A stretch of 25,134 bases of DNA from Burkholderiales bacterium. Its GTDB lineage: Bacteria > Pseudomonadota > Gammaproteobacteria > Burkholderiales > SG8-41. The position numbers and the translations under genes were made by a program. The stretch spans positions 1 to 25,134 of the forward strand of contig SYEN01000020.1 of NCBI GenBank assembly GCA_005800795.1. The letters are read 5' to 3'. Below, in pieces: positions 16,218 through 23,654 of this stretch. Position 1 is the first letter of the stretch; every line of letters starts with the position of its first letter. Below the pieces are notes generated by a model. It was not told the DNA's origin and did not search any database. It was given only the letters and a program-made list of their open reading frames with translations.

Positions 16218-16889
16218 TCAAGCCCGGCCCGCCACCCGCTGTTGGTCGCTCTCAATCAGTTTGCGTGTAAGCTCCACGCTGAACACCGAGCGCATCGCCG
16301 AGCTCATCGCCGGGTTGCGCGCGAGCAGCGCGCGTAGGGCGGGTTGCTGCCATGCGACATAACGCGTCGGTGCGATGGTGCGTACGGTGGCGGTAGCCGG
16401 GTTGCCGCCGATGAAGGACATCTCGCCGACGATTTCGCCGTCTTTCATGGTGTGTATGTTGCGGCCATCGATTTCCACCGTGAGATGTCCACTCTGAATC
16501 ACGCTGACCTCGGACACGGGCTGGCCCTGCGTGGTGAGCGTGGCGCCGGCCGGCACGTTTTTCCAAGTGCCGATGCGCATCAGTTTGGCAAACTTGACGG
16601 GCGTGAATTCCGGGAACACCGTGTCGCGCATTTCGGATTCTTCTTCGTTGAGCCGCACTTTGCGCGTTTCAGCCAGCTTGGTGGTGATGCGATACACGTT
16701 GATGCATACGTACACCGCCAACCAGAACAACACCAGCCACAGCGGTCCCACCGGCGGCATCGCGTTGTAGATCAGGCCCGTGGCAAAGGACAGTATGAGC
16801 AACGAGCGCAGCCAGATTTCGTCACGCACCCAATACGACACTGCGCCCAGCGCAAACGATATATGGCCCACCGCTTCAAGCATTGTCAC
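16218..16889 (-). CDS. Membrane-anchored cyclic-nucleotide-binding-fold protein (Popeye-like)
   Basis: The product is 223 residues with three hydrophobic segments near 8-22, 28-44 and 49-68, then a short charged linker and a cNMP-binding-like domain (about 100-205). That layout, three membrane helices plus a cyclic-nucleotide fold, matches Popeye-domain proteins, some of which occur in bacteria. The phosphate-binding cassette is visible as DGEIVGEMSFIGGNPATATV (150-169). It keeps the Gly-Glu pair but has Ala at 165, where CRP and PKA have the phosphate-contacting Arg. It may bind a different nucleotide or none. I used the GTG at 16889, 7 nt after AGGAG; an ATG two codons later is possible. 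No DNA-binding domain is present, so it is not a CRP-type regulator. Role unknown. Confidence 0.82.
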   Translation of the reverse strand: MTMLEAVGHISFALGAVSYWVRDEIWLRSLLILSFATGLIYNAMPPVGPLWLVLFWLAVYVCINVYRITTKLAETRKVRLNEEESEMRDTVFPEFTPVKFAKLMRIGTWKNVPAGATLTTQGQPVSEVSVIQSGHLTVEIDGRNIHTMKDGEIVGEMSFIGGNPATATVRTIAPTRYVAWQQPALRALLARNPAMSSAMRSVFSVELTRKLIESDQQRVAGRA

Positions 16890-16942
16890 GGTCTCGCTCC
16901 TGTTGCGATTCAGGCGCCGTGATGGCTGCGTACGATGTCTTT

Positions 16943-16970
16943 ATAAAAATGAATTAAAACAGATACTTAT
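16943..16970 (-). repeat. Boundary motif copy d
   Basis: Read on the minus strand it begins TAAGTATCTGTTTTAATT, the best match to the consensus core. It lies 17 bp after the stop of the VOC gene (16988) and 53 bp before the GTG of the Popeye-like gene. Confidence 0.75.
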
Positions 16971-16987
16971 GAGAATTATGCGCTGAC

Positions 16988-17875
16988 CTATTCCGGCCCG
17001 ACAAATCCAATGTAAGCGCCAAACGTATCCAGCGGCGTCATCAGCATGGCCTGTTCGCCGGTATTGCGCACGCCGCGCGCGGGCGGCGGCAAGCCGTGTT
17101 CCTGCATCCAGCGTGCGGCGGCACCCATGCTTTTGGTGCGATACAGCGCCTGAAACGGGCCAGGGCCGCGCCGCGCCAATGCATCGGCGGCGGGGCCTGC
17201 GTCGTATGGCTGTACGATCCCCAGGCCATGCGGGCCCAGTTGAAACACATACATGTCCGACATGATGACGGTCCCCTTGACCATCTTCGGTTGCGGCAGG
17301 CCCAGCACTTTGGCATACAGTGCAGATGCGGCAGCGGCATTGTCAGACACGATATACGTGCGCTCCAGCGTGTAAACGCCGTTTGGATGATTGCCCGCCA
17401 CCAGTACCTGCTGGCGGCGCTCCGCGATCGGCGTCACGTGCTGGATGAAAAACACCGGCAACGGATTTTTTGGGCCGAGTGTTGCCGATAGCCAGCGCAG
17501 TTCCAGCCCCGCCGGCGTGCGGCGGCTGCCCACTGTGACATCACTGACCTCCACGCCGCGCCCGCGCATGGCGGTGACATCTGCCGCGAGATCGTCGCTT
17601 TGCAACACCACGTAACGGATGCCACCACCGGCCTTGATGAAATCGGTCAGGCCGGTATTCCACGTGCCCGGCTTTCCCGTCGCCGCATACTCGGCGGCAT
17701 CGCGCACCGCGAGCAACTCCATGTAGTCTTCGTCGTTAATCGCGATGGCATTGTGCGTGCCGCGACCGGGATGCGCGCCCCCTGCGTAAATGTTGAACCC
17801 CATTTTGCTGTACTGCGCGATGCCCGCCGCGAGATCGGGCACGCAAATCATGACATGGTCGATGCGTGTGAACAT
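16988..17875 (-). CDS. Two-domain VOC (glyoxalase-3-like) family protein
   Basis: The product is 295 residues. The N-terminal half opens TRIDHVMICVPDLAAGI and has GGAHPGRGTHNAIA and DYMELLAV, matching the glyoxalase-like (PF13468 type) VOC fold with a His7 and Glu metal pair. The C-terminal half (about 160-290) looks like a second VOC repeat (YTLERTYIVSDNAAAASALY). Such proteins are metal-dependent and cytosolic, with diverse reactions. An AGGCGG lies just upstream of the ATG. The CapA-like gene precedes it by 63 bp on the same strand, which suggests co-transcription. Substrate unknown. Confidence 0.88.
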   Translation of the reverse strand: MFTRIDHVMICVPDLAAGIAQYSKMGFNIYAGGAHPGRGTHNAIAINDEDYMELLAVRDAAEYAATGKPGTWNTGLTDFIKAGGGIRYVVLQSDDLAADVTAMRGRGVEVSDVTVGSRRTPAGLELRWLSATLGPKNPLPVFFIQHVTPIAERRQQVLVAGNHPNGVYTLERTYIVSDNAAAASALYAKVLGLPQPKMVKGTVIMSDMYVFQLGPHGLGIVQPYDAGPAADALARRGPGPFQALYRTKSMGAAARWMQEHGLPPPARGVRNTGEQAMLMTPLDTFGAYIGFVGPE

Positions 17876-17938
17876 GGTTGCCGCCTGTGATTGGTTTTTT
17901 TGATTGCCGCGCAGTATGGTGCAGCGCTCAACCCAGCG

Positions 17939-19054
17939 TCAAGGCAGCCCGCTGTGAATCAGCACCTGGTCACCCGACACCGTGAAACGGTGATCGAAAT
18001 CCTCCGACACCCAATCCATGAAACGCACCGCGTCTTCAAAGCGCGCGTCGCCCGCCTTCAGCACTTCCGGCCGCAATTGTTTGTCGATCAACACCGGCAG
18101 GAATGCAGCTTGTTGAACGCCTGATTTTCCGATCACCGCGCTGGCGATCAGGCTGCGCTTGGCGTCTTCGCCATAGGACAAGTGCGGATAATCCGGGTCG
18201 AGCTTTACACCGTATTTCTTTTCAAACGCGGCGGCGCTCGCGGCATTCTTCGCGGTAGACGACATGATGAAATTGCTCAAGCTGTAAAAGCAGGTCTTGC
18301 CATCATGTACGCCGATGGCCTTGGGCGTATGCGCGTGATGGCCGAGTATCATGCCGGCGCCGGCGGCAAACGCCGCTTTCGCCGCCGTGGTCTGGTAATC
18401 CGCGATGAGGCGCGGCACAAAATGGATACCCCAGTGCAGCGACACAATCACCGCGTCCGCGTCGGCCTTCGCCGCGCTGATATCGCTCACCATCGCCGCG
18501 AGATCGTCTTCATACGGCACCGTCACCACGCGTGGCGGTACGCCCGCCTGATAATCGATGCATTGGTAGTAGGTATGCGCGCGCAGCGGCGCGACACCGG
18601 TTTTGTCCGGCCCGGCAGCATAGCCTTCGTTGAGTATCGAACAGTAGGCAAGAAACGCCACGCGCACGCCGTTCTTTTCAATGACAGCGGGCCGCCGAGC
18701 TTCCGCGAGATTACGCCCTGCACCAATGGTCTTGATGCCCTTGCTTTCGAGCAAGGCAATGGTATCGAGCAAGGCGTCACCGCCCCAATCCATCGCGTGA
18801 TTGCTGGCCACCGACACCACGTCAAAGCCGCAATCGGTAAACACCGACGCCAGATGCGGCTTGACGCGGCTGTGCGCGCCGCCCGAATGTAATTGCAGCG
18901 CGCCTCGTTCCGAATACACACGCTCACACTGGCCGAAGCGGATGTCCGCGCTCGCCAGCGTTGCACGTGCCAACGCACTGTAAGCTGCCATCGGTTCATG
19001 TATGGGGCCGACATCGCCGACACCGAGTAACGTCACACTGCTGCTTCTGCTCAT
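17939..19054 (-). CDS. CapA/PgsA-type metallophosphatase family protein
   Basis: The product is 371 residues. The calcineurin-like CapA fold is shown by GVGDVG (Asp14), SVASNHAMDWGG (Asn85, His86, Asp89), SLHWGIHF (His207) and GHHAHTP (His239, His240, His242), followed by YSLSNFI. The family is named for poly-gamma-glutamate and capsule synthesis, but many members act on unknown phosphate esters or polymers. Two points are unusual. There is no membrane anchor or signal peptide, and the usual NLE metal motif after the first strand reads QCE (42-44), with Gln in place of Asn. AAGGAG lies 7 nt before the ATG. It is the first gene of a four-gene minus-strand run. No cap or pgs partner genes are nearby, so a polymer role is doubtful. 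Confidence 0.87.
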   Translation of the reverse strand: MSRSSSVTLLGVGDVGPIHEPMAAYSALARATLASADIRFGQCERVYSERGALQLHSGGAHSRVKPHLASVFTDCGFDVVSVASNHAMDWGGDALLDTIALLESKGIKTIGAGRNLAEARRPAVIEKNGVRVAFLAYCSILNEGYAAGPDKTGVAPLRAHTYYQCIDYQAGVPPRVVTVPYEDDLAAMVSDISAAKADADAVIVSLHWGIHFVPRLIADYQTTAAKAAFAAGAGMILGHHAHTPKAIGVHDGKTCFYSLSNFIMSSTAKNAASAAAFEKKYGVKLDPDYPHLSYGEDAKRSLIASAVIGKSGVQQAAFLPVLIDKQLRPEVLKAGDARFEDAVRFMDWVSEDFDHRFTVSGDQVLIHSGLP

Positions 19055-19154
19055 GGGAAAACTCCTTTGCGTCGGGGTATATTACAAGGCACCGGTGCTG
19101 TGCGGCACACGACGCCGGGTTGCGAAAGATGGACAGAGCACGAGTCTTCGTTGG

Positions 19155-19182
19155 AAAATAATGAATAAAAACAAATACTTAC
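19155..19182 (-). repeat. Boundary motif copy e, overlapping a start codon
   Basis: Read on the minus strand it begins TAAGTATTTGTTTTTATT and points to the CapA gene, whose start is 100 bp away. On the plus strand it contains the ATG (19161) and the first codons of the Bug gene, so it encodes residues MNKNKYL. Confidence 0.7.
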
Positions 19183-20150
19183 AATGCGCGCTGGGTACTT
19201 GCACTGTGGCATTCGCTCACGCAGCGCAACCGCAAGCGGCAACACCCGTATCACCGTACCCGGTCAAGCCCGTGCATTTCGTCGTCGGCCAATCACCCGG
19301 CGGCGGCACGGATTTGATTGCGCGCGCGGTGACCGCGCGGCTTTCCGAAACCATCGGCCACTCGATGATCGTTGACAACCGCACCGGCGCGGCGGGTTCT
19401 GTCGGCGCGGGGCTGGTGGCGAAAAGTGCGCCGGATGGTTACACGCTGCTGGTGGTGTCAAGCAGTTATGCGATCAACCCCGGTCTTTACAGCAGCCTCA
19501 CGTTTGATCCTGCGAAGGATTTGACGCCGGTGATTCTGCTGGCACAGGCACCGTTTCTGCTGGTGGTGCATCCGTCGCTGCCCGCGCAATCGGTGAAGGA
19601 ATTGATTGCACTGGCGAAAGCGAAGCCCGGTACTTTGAATTTCGCCTCCGGCGGCGCGGGCAGTTCGGGCCATCTCGCCGGCGAACTGTTTCAGAACGCC
19701 GCTGGCATCAGAATCACGCATGTGCCGTACAAGGGCGCCGGGCCGGCGCTCACCGACACCATTGCCGGACAAGTGCAACTCACCTTCGCCAGCATGCTGT
19801 CGTCGCTGCAGCATGTGCGCTCGACACGGTTGCGCGCGCTGGCTGTCACCAGTGTGAAACGTTCCGCCGCACTACCCGAACTGCCAACGGTGGCCGAGGC
19901 TGGCGTGCGCGATTACGCCACCACCAGCTGGTACGGTGTGCTCGCACCTTCGGGCACAGCGGTTGCCGCGATCACACGCATGAACACCGAACTGCACAAG
20001 ATCATCACGCTGCCGGACGTGCGGCAGAAACTTGCCGCCGATGGCGCCGAGCCCGCCGGCGGCAGCCCGCAGGAATTTCAAAAATATCTCACAGCGGAAA
20101 TCACCAAGTGGTCGCGCGTCATACGAGCGGCTGGCATCAAAATCGAGTAA
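19161..20150 (+). CDS. Bug/TctC-family periplasmic solute receptor
   Basis: The product is 329 residues, with a signal peptide to HAA-Q (22/23). Hallmarks are SPGGGTD (45-51), IVDNRTGAAG (Pro replaced by Thr in the usual NRPG), SAPDGYTL, a THVPYKGAGP segment and VAEAGVRDY. I chose the ATG at 19161, behind GGAAA, because longer in-frame starts overlap the divergent CapA gene and lack a signal peptide. The start codon and residues 1-7 come from the AT-rich repeat copy e. The CaiB gene follows in the same direction after 81 bp, so receptor and CoA-transferase probably form a two-gene unit for one acid. Ligand unknown. Confidence 0.91.
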   Translation: MNKNKYLQCALGTCTVAFAHAAQPQAATPVSPYPVKPVHFVVGQSPGGGTDLIARAVTARLSETIGHSMIVDNRTGAAGSVGAGLVAKSAPDGYTLLVVSSSYAINPGLYSSLTFDPAKDLTPVILLAQAPFLLVVHPSLPAQSVKELIALAKAKPGTLNFASGGAGSSGHLAGELFQNAAGIRITHVPYKGAGPALTDTIAGQVQLTFASMLSSLQHVRSTRLRALAVTSVKRSAALPELPTVAEAGVRDYATTSWYGVLAPSGTAVAAITRMNTELHKIITLPDVRQKLAADGAEPAGGSPQEFQKYLTAEITKWSRVIRAAGIKIE

Positions 20151-20231
20151 TGCATTGCACCGTGCCGCACCTTGGCAAATTCCGGTAGACTTTTCCCGCT
20201 CGCCTTCCATCTTATTGCTGGAGCCCGTTTC

Positions 20232-21476
20232 ATGACAACCAAAGCAACCACGACAAAGCCCGTACCACTGCCCGCGCCCACCGGCCCGCTCGCCGGCATG
20301 CGCATAATCGATCTCACCACGGTGCTGCTCGGCCCTTACGCCACGAAAATTCTCGGCGACCTGGGTGCCGATATTATCAAAATCGAAACTGTGGAGGGCG
20401 AAGGCCGGCGCGACTCCGGCCCGATGGTCAACAAGAGCATGGGCCAGACGTTCATGGTGCTAAACCGCGCCAAACGCGCCATCGCCATCAATCTCAAAGA
20501 CCCAGCGGGACGCGATGCATTTTTGCGGCTGGCCGCCACCGCCGACGCGATGGTGCATAACGCACGCGTGCAGGCGATGAAGCGGCTTCGCCTCGATTAC
20601 GACAACGTACGCAGGGTAAAACCCGATATCGCGTATTGCTACGCCGTCGGTTTTGGCAGCCAGGGCCGTTACGCCGGCCGGCCCGCGTACGACGACATCA
20701 TTCAGGGTTTGAGCAGCCTGCCGTCGTTGTTGAACGCGACCACCGGCAAAACCACCTTCGTACCCATCAATTTCGCCGACCGCGTGACCGGCGTTCATCT
20801 CGCCAATGCCACGCTGGCCGCGCTGCTGCATCGCGCGCGCACGGGCGAAGGGCAGGAGGTGGAAGTGCCGATGTTCGAGACCATGGCGGAGATGGTTCTG
20901 TCAGAACATCTGTGGGACAACTACTTCGTACCACCGCGCAAAGTCAAAAACCGCAATCGCATGTTCGACCGGCGGCCATACAAGACCAAGGACGGCTACA
21001 TCTGCGTGATGGCCTCCGGCGACAAAATGTTTTTTACGTTCTGCGATCTCATCGGACGGCCCGAACTGAAGACCGATCCGCGCTTCTCACATCGTTCACA
21101 GCGCACCCTCCATCTGGTGGAGGTCTACAAAATTACCGACGCCGCGCTCGCGGAACGCACCAGTGCGGAGTGGCTGCAACTGCTGGCGCAGGCCGACATT
21201 CCCGCCTCGCCCGTGCACAGCATCGACAGCCTGCTCGCCGATCCGCACTTGAACGATGTGGATTTTTTCCAGATTGAAGAACACCCCACCGAAGGCAAGG
21301 TGCGCTCAATGCGCACGTCGATGCGGTTCTCGGCCACGCCCGCGATGAATCGCCGCCCGACGCCGCATATTGGCGAGCACAGCGTTGACCTGTTGCGCGA
21401 GGCGGGGTTGTCTGAAACAGAAATCGGCAAACTGCTGGCCGATGGGGTGGTGCGGGCACCGCCCGTGTCACCTTAA
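20232..21476 (+). CDS. Class III (CaiB/BaiF) CoA-transferase
   Basis: The product is 414 residues from the ATG at 20232 (CTGGAG 9 nt upstream); an earlier TTG at 20172 is in frame but less likely. Seen are GMRIIDLTTVLLGPYATKIL, GADIIKIETVEGEG, VHNARVQAMKRLRLDYDNV, PDIAYCYAVGFGSQG, NFADRVTG with the expected catalytic Asp at 183, and GEGQEVEVPMFET. It would transfer CoA to an unidentified carboxylic acid in the cytosol. The N-terminal 20 residues (rich in Thr, Lys and Pro) are a short unstructured extension. It follows a Bug receptor and its stop codon overlaps repeat copy f. The convergent acyl-CoA synthetase ends 32 bp away, which gives two different CoA-activation routes side by side. Confidence 0.93.
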   Translation: MTTKATTTKPVPLPAPTGPLAGMRIIDLTTVLLGPYATKILGDLGADIIKIETVEGEGRRDSGPMVNKSMGQTFMVLNRAKRAIAINLKDPAGRDAFLRLAATADAMVHNARVQAMKRLRLDYDNVRRVKPDIAYCYAVGFGSQGRYAGRPAYDDIIQGLSSLPSLLNATTGKTTFVPINFADRVTGVHLANATLAALLHRARTGEGQEVEVPMFETMAEMVLSEHLWDNYFVPPRKVKNRNRMFDRRPYKTKDGYICVMASGDKMFFTFCDLIGRPELKTDPRFSHRSQRTLHLVEVYKITDAALAERTSAEWLQLLAQADIPASPVHSIDSLLADPHLNDVDFFQIEEHPTEGKVRSMRTSMRFSATPAMNRRPTPHIGEHSVDLLREAGLSETEIGKLLADGVVRAPPVSP

Positions 21477-21502
21477 AATAATCAATTAAAACAATTACTT
21501 AC
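21475..21502 (-). repeat. Boundary motif copy f, between convergent genes
   Basis: Read on the minus strand it begins TAAGTAATTGTTTTAATT. It overlaps the stop codon of the CaiB gene and ends 6 bp from the stop of the convergent acyl-CoA synthetase gene. No start codon lies near it in its own direction, so this copy cannot be an ordinary promoter of an annotated gene. Confidence 0.72.
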
Positions 21503-21508
21503 GAATCG

Positions 21509-23614
21509 TCACCGCAACACCACCAGCGCATCCGCCGCCACCACGCCCTTGCCTTCCGGCCGCACCAGCACGGGGTTGATATCCATTTCGGCGACGCGTT
21601 CGCGCGCGAGCCACGCCATGTCCGACACCGCTACCAGTAAATCGGCGAGCGCGTCGACATCACGCGCGGGCTGGCCACGCACGCCGTCGAAGAGTTTCGC
21701 GCCGCGAATCTCGCGAATCATCGCCAGTGCTTCGATTTTGTCAAAGGGCGCCACGCGGTAAGTTACATCGCGGATGGTCTCCGCGAGGATGCCGCCCAGG
21801 CCAAACGCCACCACCGGGCCGAAGCACGCATCGTTGACCACGCCGACGATGGTTTCGAGACCGTCGGTAACCATTTCCGCGACGATGGTGCCGGCAATGT
21901 TCGCCTGCGGAACCGCGCGTTTGGCGTTGGAGAGCACTTCGGCAACGGCTTTTGCCAACTGCGAGGCGTCCTGCACATTCAGACGAACGCCACCGATGTC
22001 GGATTTGTGTGCGATATCGCGCGAGGCAATTTTCACGGCTACCGGAAACTTCACGTGTGCAGGCAATGCCGCACCCGGCGCCACCAGTACGTCGTTGGTC
22101 ACGGGCACGCCAAACGCGCGCAACACATTTTTGCTTTCGACTTCATCCAGCGTCGCGGCACCCGCCGGCAGCGGCGGCAGCGGCCGCGCTTTGGGCTGGG
22201 GCGGATTACAGATGCGTTCACGTTGTTGCAGCGTGTCGTAGTAATCCGCGAGCTTGCCCATGGCGTAGGCTACGCGGCGCGGCGAGGGCTGCATGGGGAT
22301 GCCATGTTCAGCGATGAGGTCGAAGCCTTCGCGCGCTGTTTCGTACGGGATCGAGCAGAACGCGAGTATCGGCTTGTCGGTGTGTTTCATCGCCTCCACC
22401 GCGCCCTGCACGCCGTTCAACATGGTGCGGCCGGTGGTGGTGGCGAACAACATGCCGACCTGGTGCACATCCGGATCGGCAAGCACCGCGTCGAGCGCGC
22501 GCTGATAACGTGGCATGTTCTTGTCGCTGATGAAGCCCGCCGCGTAATCCACCGGGTTTTCCAGCGAGGCCACGTTGGGCAGGCATTCGCGTAGCACGCT
22601 CATGGTTTTGTCTGAAAGCGGCACCAGCTTCAAGCCCATTTCATCCGCGGCGTCCGAAAACCCCACCGCCGAGCCGCCCGAGCCGCCCATCACCACCACG
22701 TTGCGCCCTTTGGCGAATCGCCCGGCGGCGAAACATTGCGCGTAGTCGCCAGCTTCGTGCGTATCAGTGACTTCGATCACGCCGCACTGCTTGAACGCAG
22801 CGCGAAACACGTCGTAGCTGCTGGTGAGGTTCGCCGTGTGCGAGGCCGCAGCGCGCATGCCCTGCGAGGTGTTGCCCGCCTTCAACACGATCACCGTCTT
22901 GCCTGCCGCCAGTGCGCGCCGCGCCGCCGCCATCAGTGCGCGACCGTCGGCAACCCCTTCGAGATAAGCGAGGATCACCTTGGTTTCAGGGTCATCGACA
23001 AAAGCGTTGATCAGCTCGGGCGCCTGTATGTCGGATTCGTTGCCACTCGCCACCACGTAGCGAAAACCCACGCGCTGCACCCCAGTCTGGATCACCACGC
23101 TGTTGCCGAAGCCGCCGCTCTGGATCACCGCCGACACTGGGCCAGGCTTTAAGGTCGGCGGTCGGGTGATGCTGCCAAAGCCGGTGTAGATGTTCTGATG
23201 AATATTGACCAGCCCCAGGCAGTTGGGGCCGATGATGCGCACGCTGCCTTTTTTTGCCGCCGCCAGCATGCGCTTTTCGTTTTCCATGCCTTCCGCGCCG
23301 GTCTCGCGAAAACCGCCACCGAGCACCACGGCAAACGGGATGCCCTTCTCTCCGCATTGCTCGATGATGCCGGGCACCAGCTTCGCGGGAATGCAAACCA
23401 CCGCCACATCGCACGGCTCGTTGATGTCGGCAAGACTGCGATAACAACGCATCCCCGCCATCGTGTCGTAATTCGGGTTCACCGGAAAAATGCCACCGCC
23501 GTAACCGTGACTGGTGATCGCCTCCAGCGCCTGCCCTCCGGCGCGGATGGTGTCTTCGGTGGCGCCCACAATGGCGACACCGCGCGGATTAAAAAGCCGT
23601 TCAAAGTTGCTCAT
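21509..23614 (-). CDS. NDP-forming acyl-CoA synthetase (acetate--CoA ligase type)
   Basis: The product is 701 residues, the full fused length for this family. Domain order is a CoA-binding Rossmann unit (about 1-140; RGVAIVGATE and PVNPNYD), a succinyl-CoA-ligase-like flavodoxin unit (about 150-450) and an ATP-grasp unit (about 480-701). The likely phosphorylated His259 lies in AAASHTANLTSS. The ATP-grasp part shows KIASRDIAHKSDIGGV, FGLGGILAETIRDV and EMDINPVLV. It forms an acyl-CoA from an acid, CoA and ATP, or the reverse with ADP. Two Bug receptors precede it on the same strand, 40 bp away, so it probably activates their cargo. Repeat copies f and g flank it on both sides. The acyl group is unknown. 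Confidence 0.93.
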   Translation of the reverse strand: MSNFERLFNPRGVAIVGATEDTIRAGGQALEAITSHGYGGGIFPVNPNYDTMAGMRCYRSLADINEPCDVAVVCIPAKLVPGIIEQCGEKGIPFAVVLGGGFRETGAEGMENEKRMLAAAKKGSVRIIGPNCLGLVNIHQNIYTGFGSITRPPTLKPGPVSAVIQSGGFGNSVVIQTGVQRVGFRYVVASGNESDIQAPELINAFVDDPETKVILAYLEGVADGRALMAAARRALAAGKTVIVLKAGNTSQGMRAAASHTANLTSSYDVFRAAFKQCGVIEVTDTHEAGDYAQCFAAGRFAKGRNVVVMGGSGGSAVGFSDAADEMGLKLVPLSDKTMSVLRECLPNVASLENPVDYAAGFISDKNMPRYQRALDAVLADPDVHQVGMLFATTTGRTMLNGVQGAVEAMKHTDKPILAFCSIPYETAREGFDLIAEHGIPMQPSPRRVAYAMGKLADYYDTLQQRERICNPPQPKARPLPPLPAGAATLDEVESKNVLRAFGVPVTNDVLVAPGAALPAHVKFPVAVKIASRDIAHKSDIGGVRLNVQDASQLAKAVAEVLSNAKRAVPQANIAGTIVAEMVTDGLETIVGVVNDACFGPVVAFGLGGILAETIRDVTYRVAPFDKIEALAMIREIRGAKLFDGVRGQPARDVDALADLLVAVSDMAWLARERVAEMDINPVLVRPEGKGVVAADALVVLR

Positions 23615-23622
23615 ACCAGCCT

Positions 23623-23652
23623 AAATATTATTGTTTAAAAACAGATACTTAC
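23623..23652 (-). repeat. Boundary motif copy g
   Basis: Read on the minus strand it begins TAAGTATCTGTTTTTAAA, slightly rearranged from the consensus in its second half. It fills the gap between the Bug stop (23655) and the acyl-CoA synthetase start (23614), ending 8 bp before that ATG. Confidence 0.68.
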
Positions 23653-23654
23653 AA

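Noticed and set aside
16218..16889. CRP/FNR transcription regulator for the cluster
   Set aside because: It has three N-terminal membrane helices and no C-terminal helix-turn-helix after the cNMP-like domain.
1769..23652. The seven-copy motif as a CRISPR array or integron attC sites
   Set aside because: Copies are kilobases apart with whole genes between them, they lack the inverted-repeat structure of attC sites, and no cas or integrase gene is seen.
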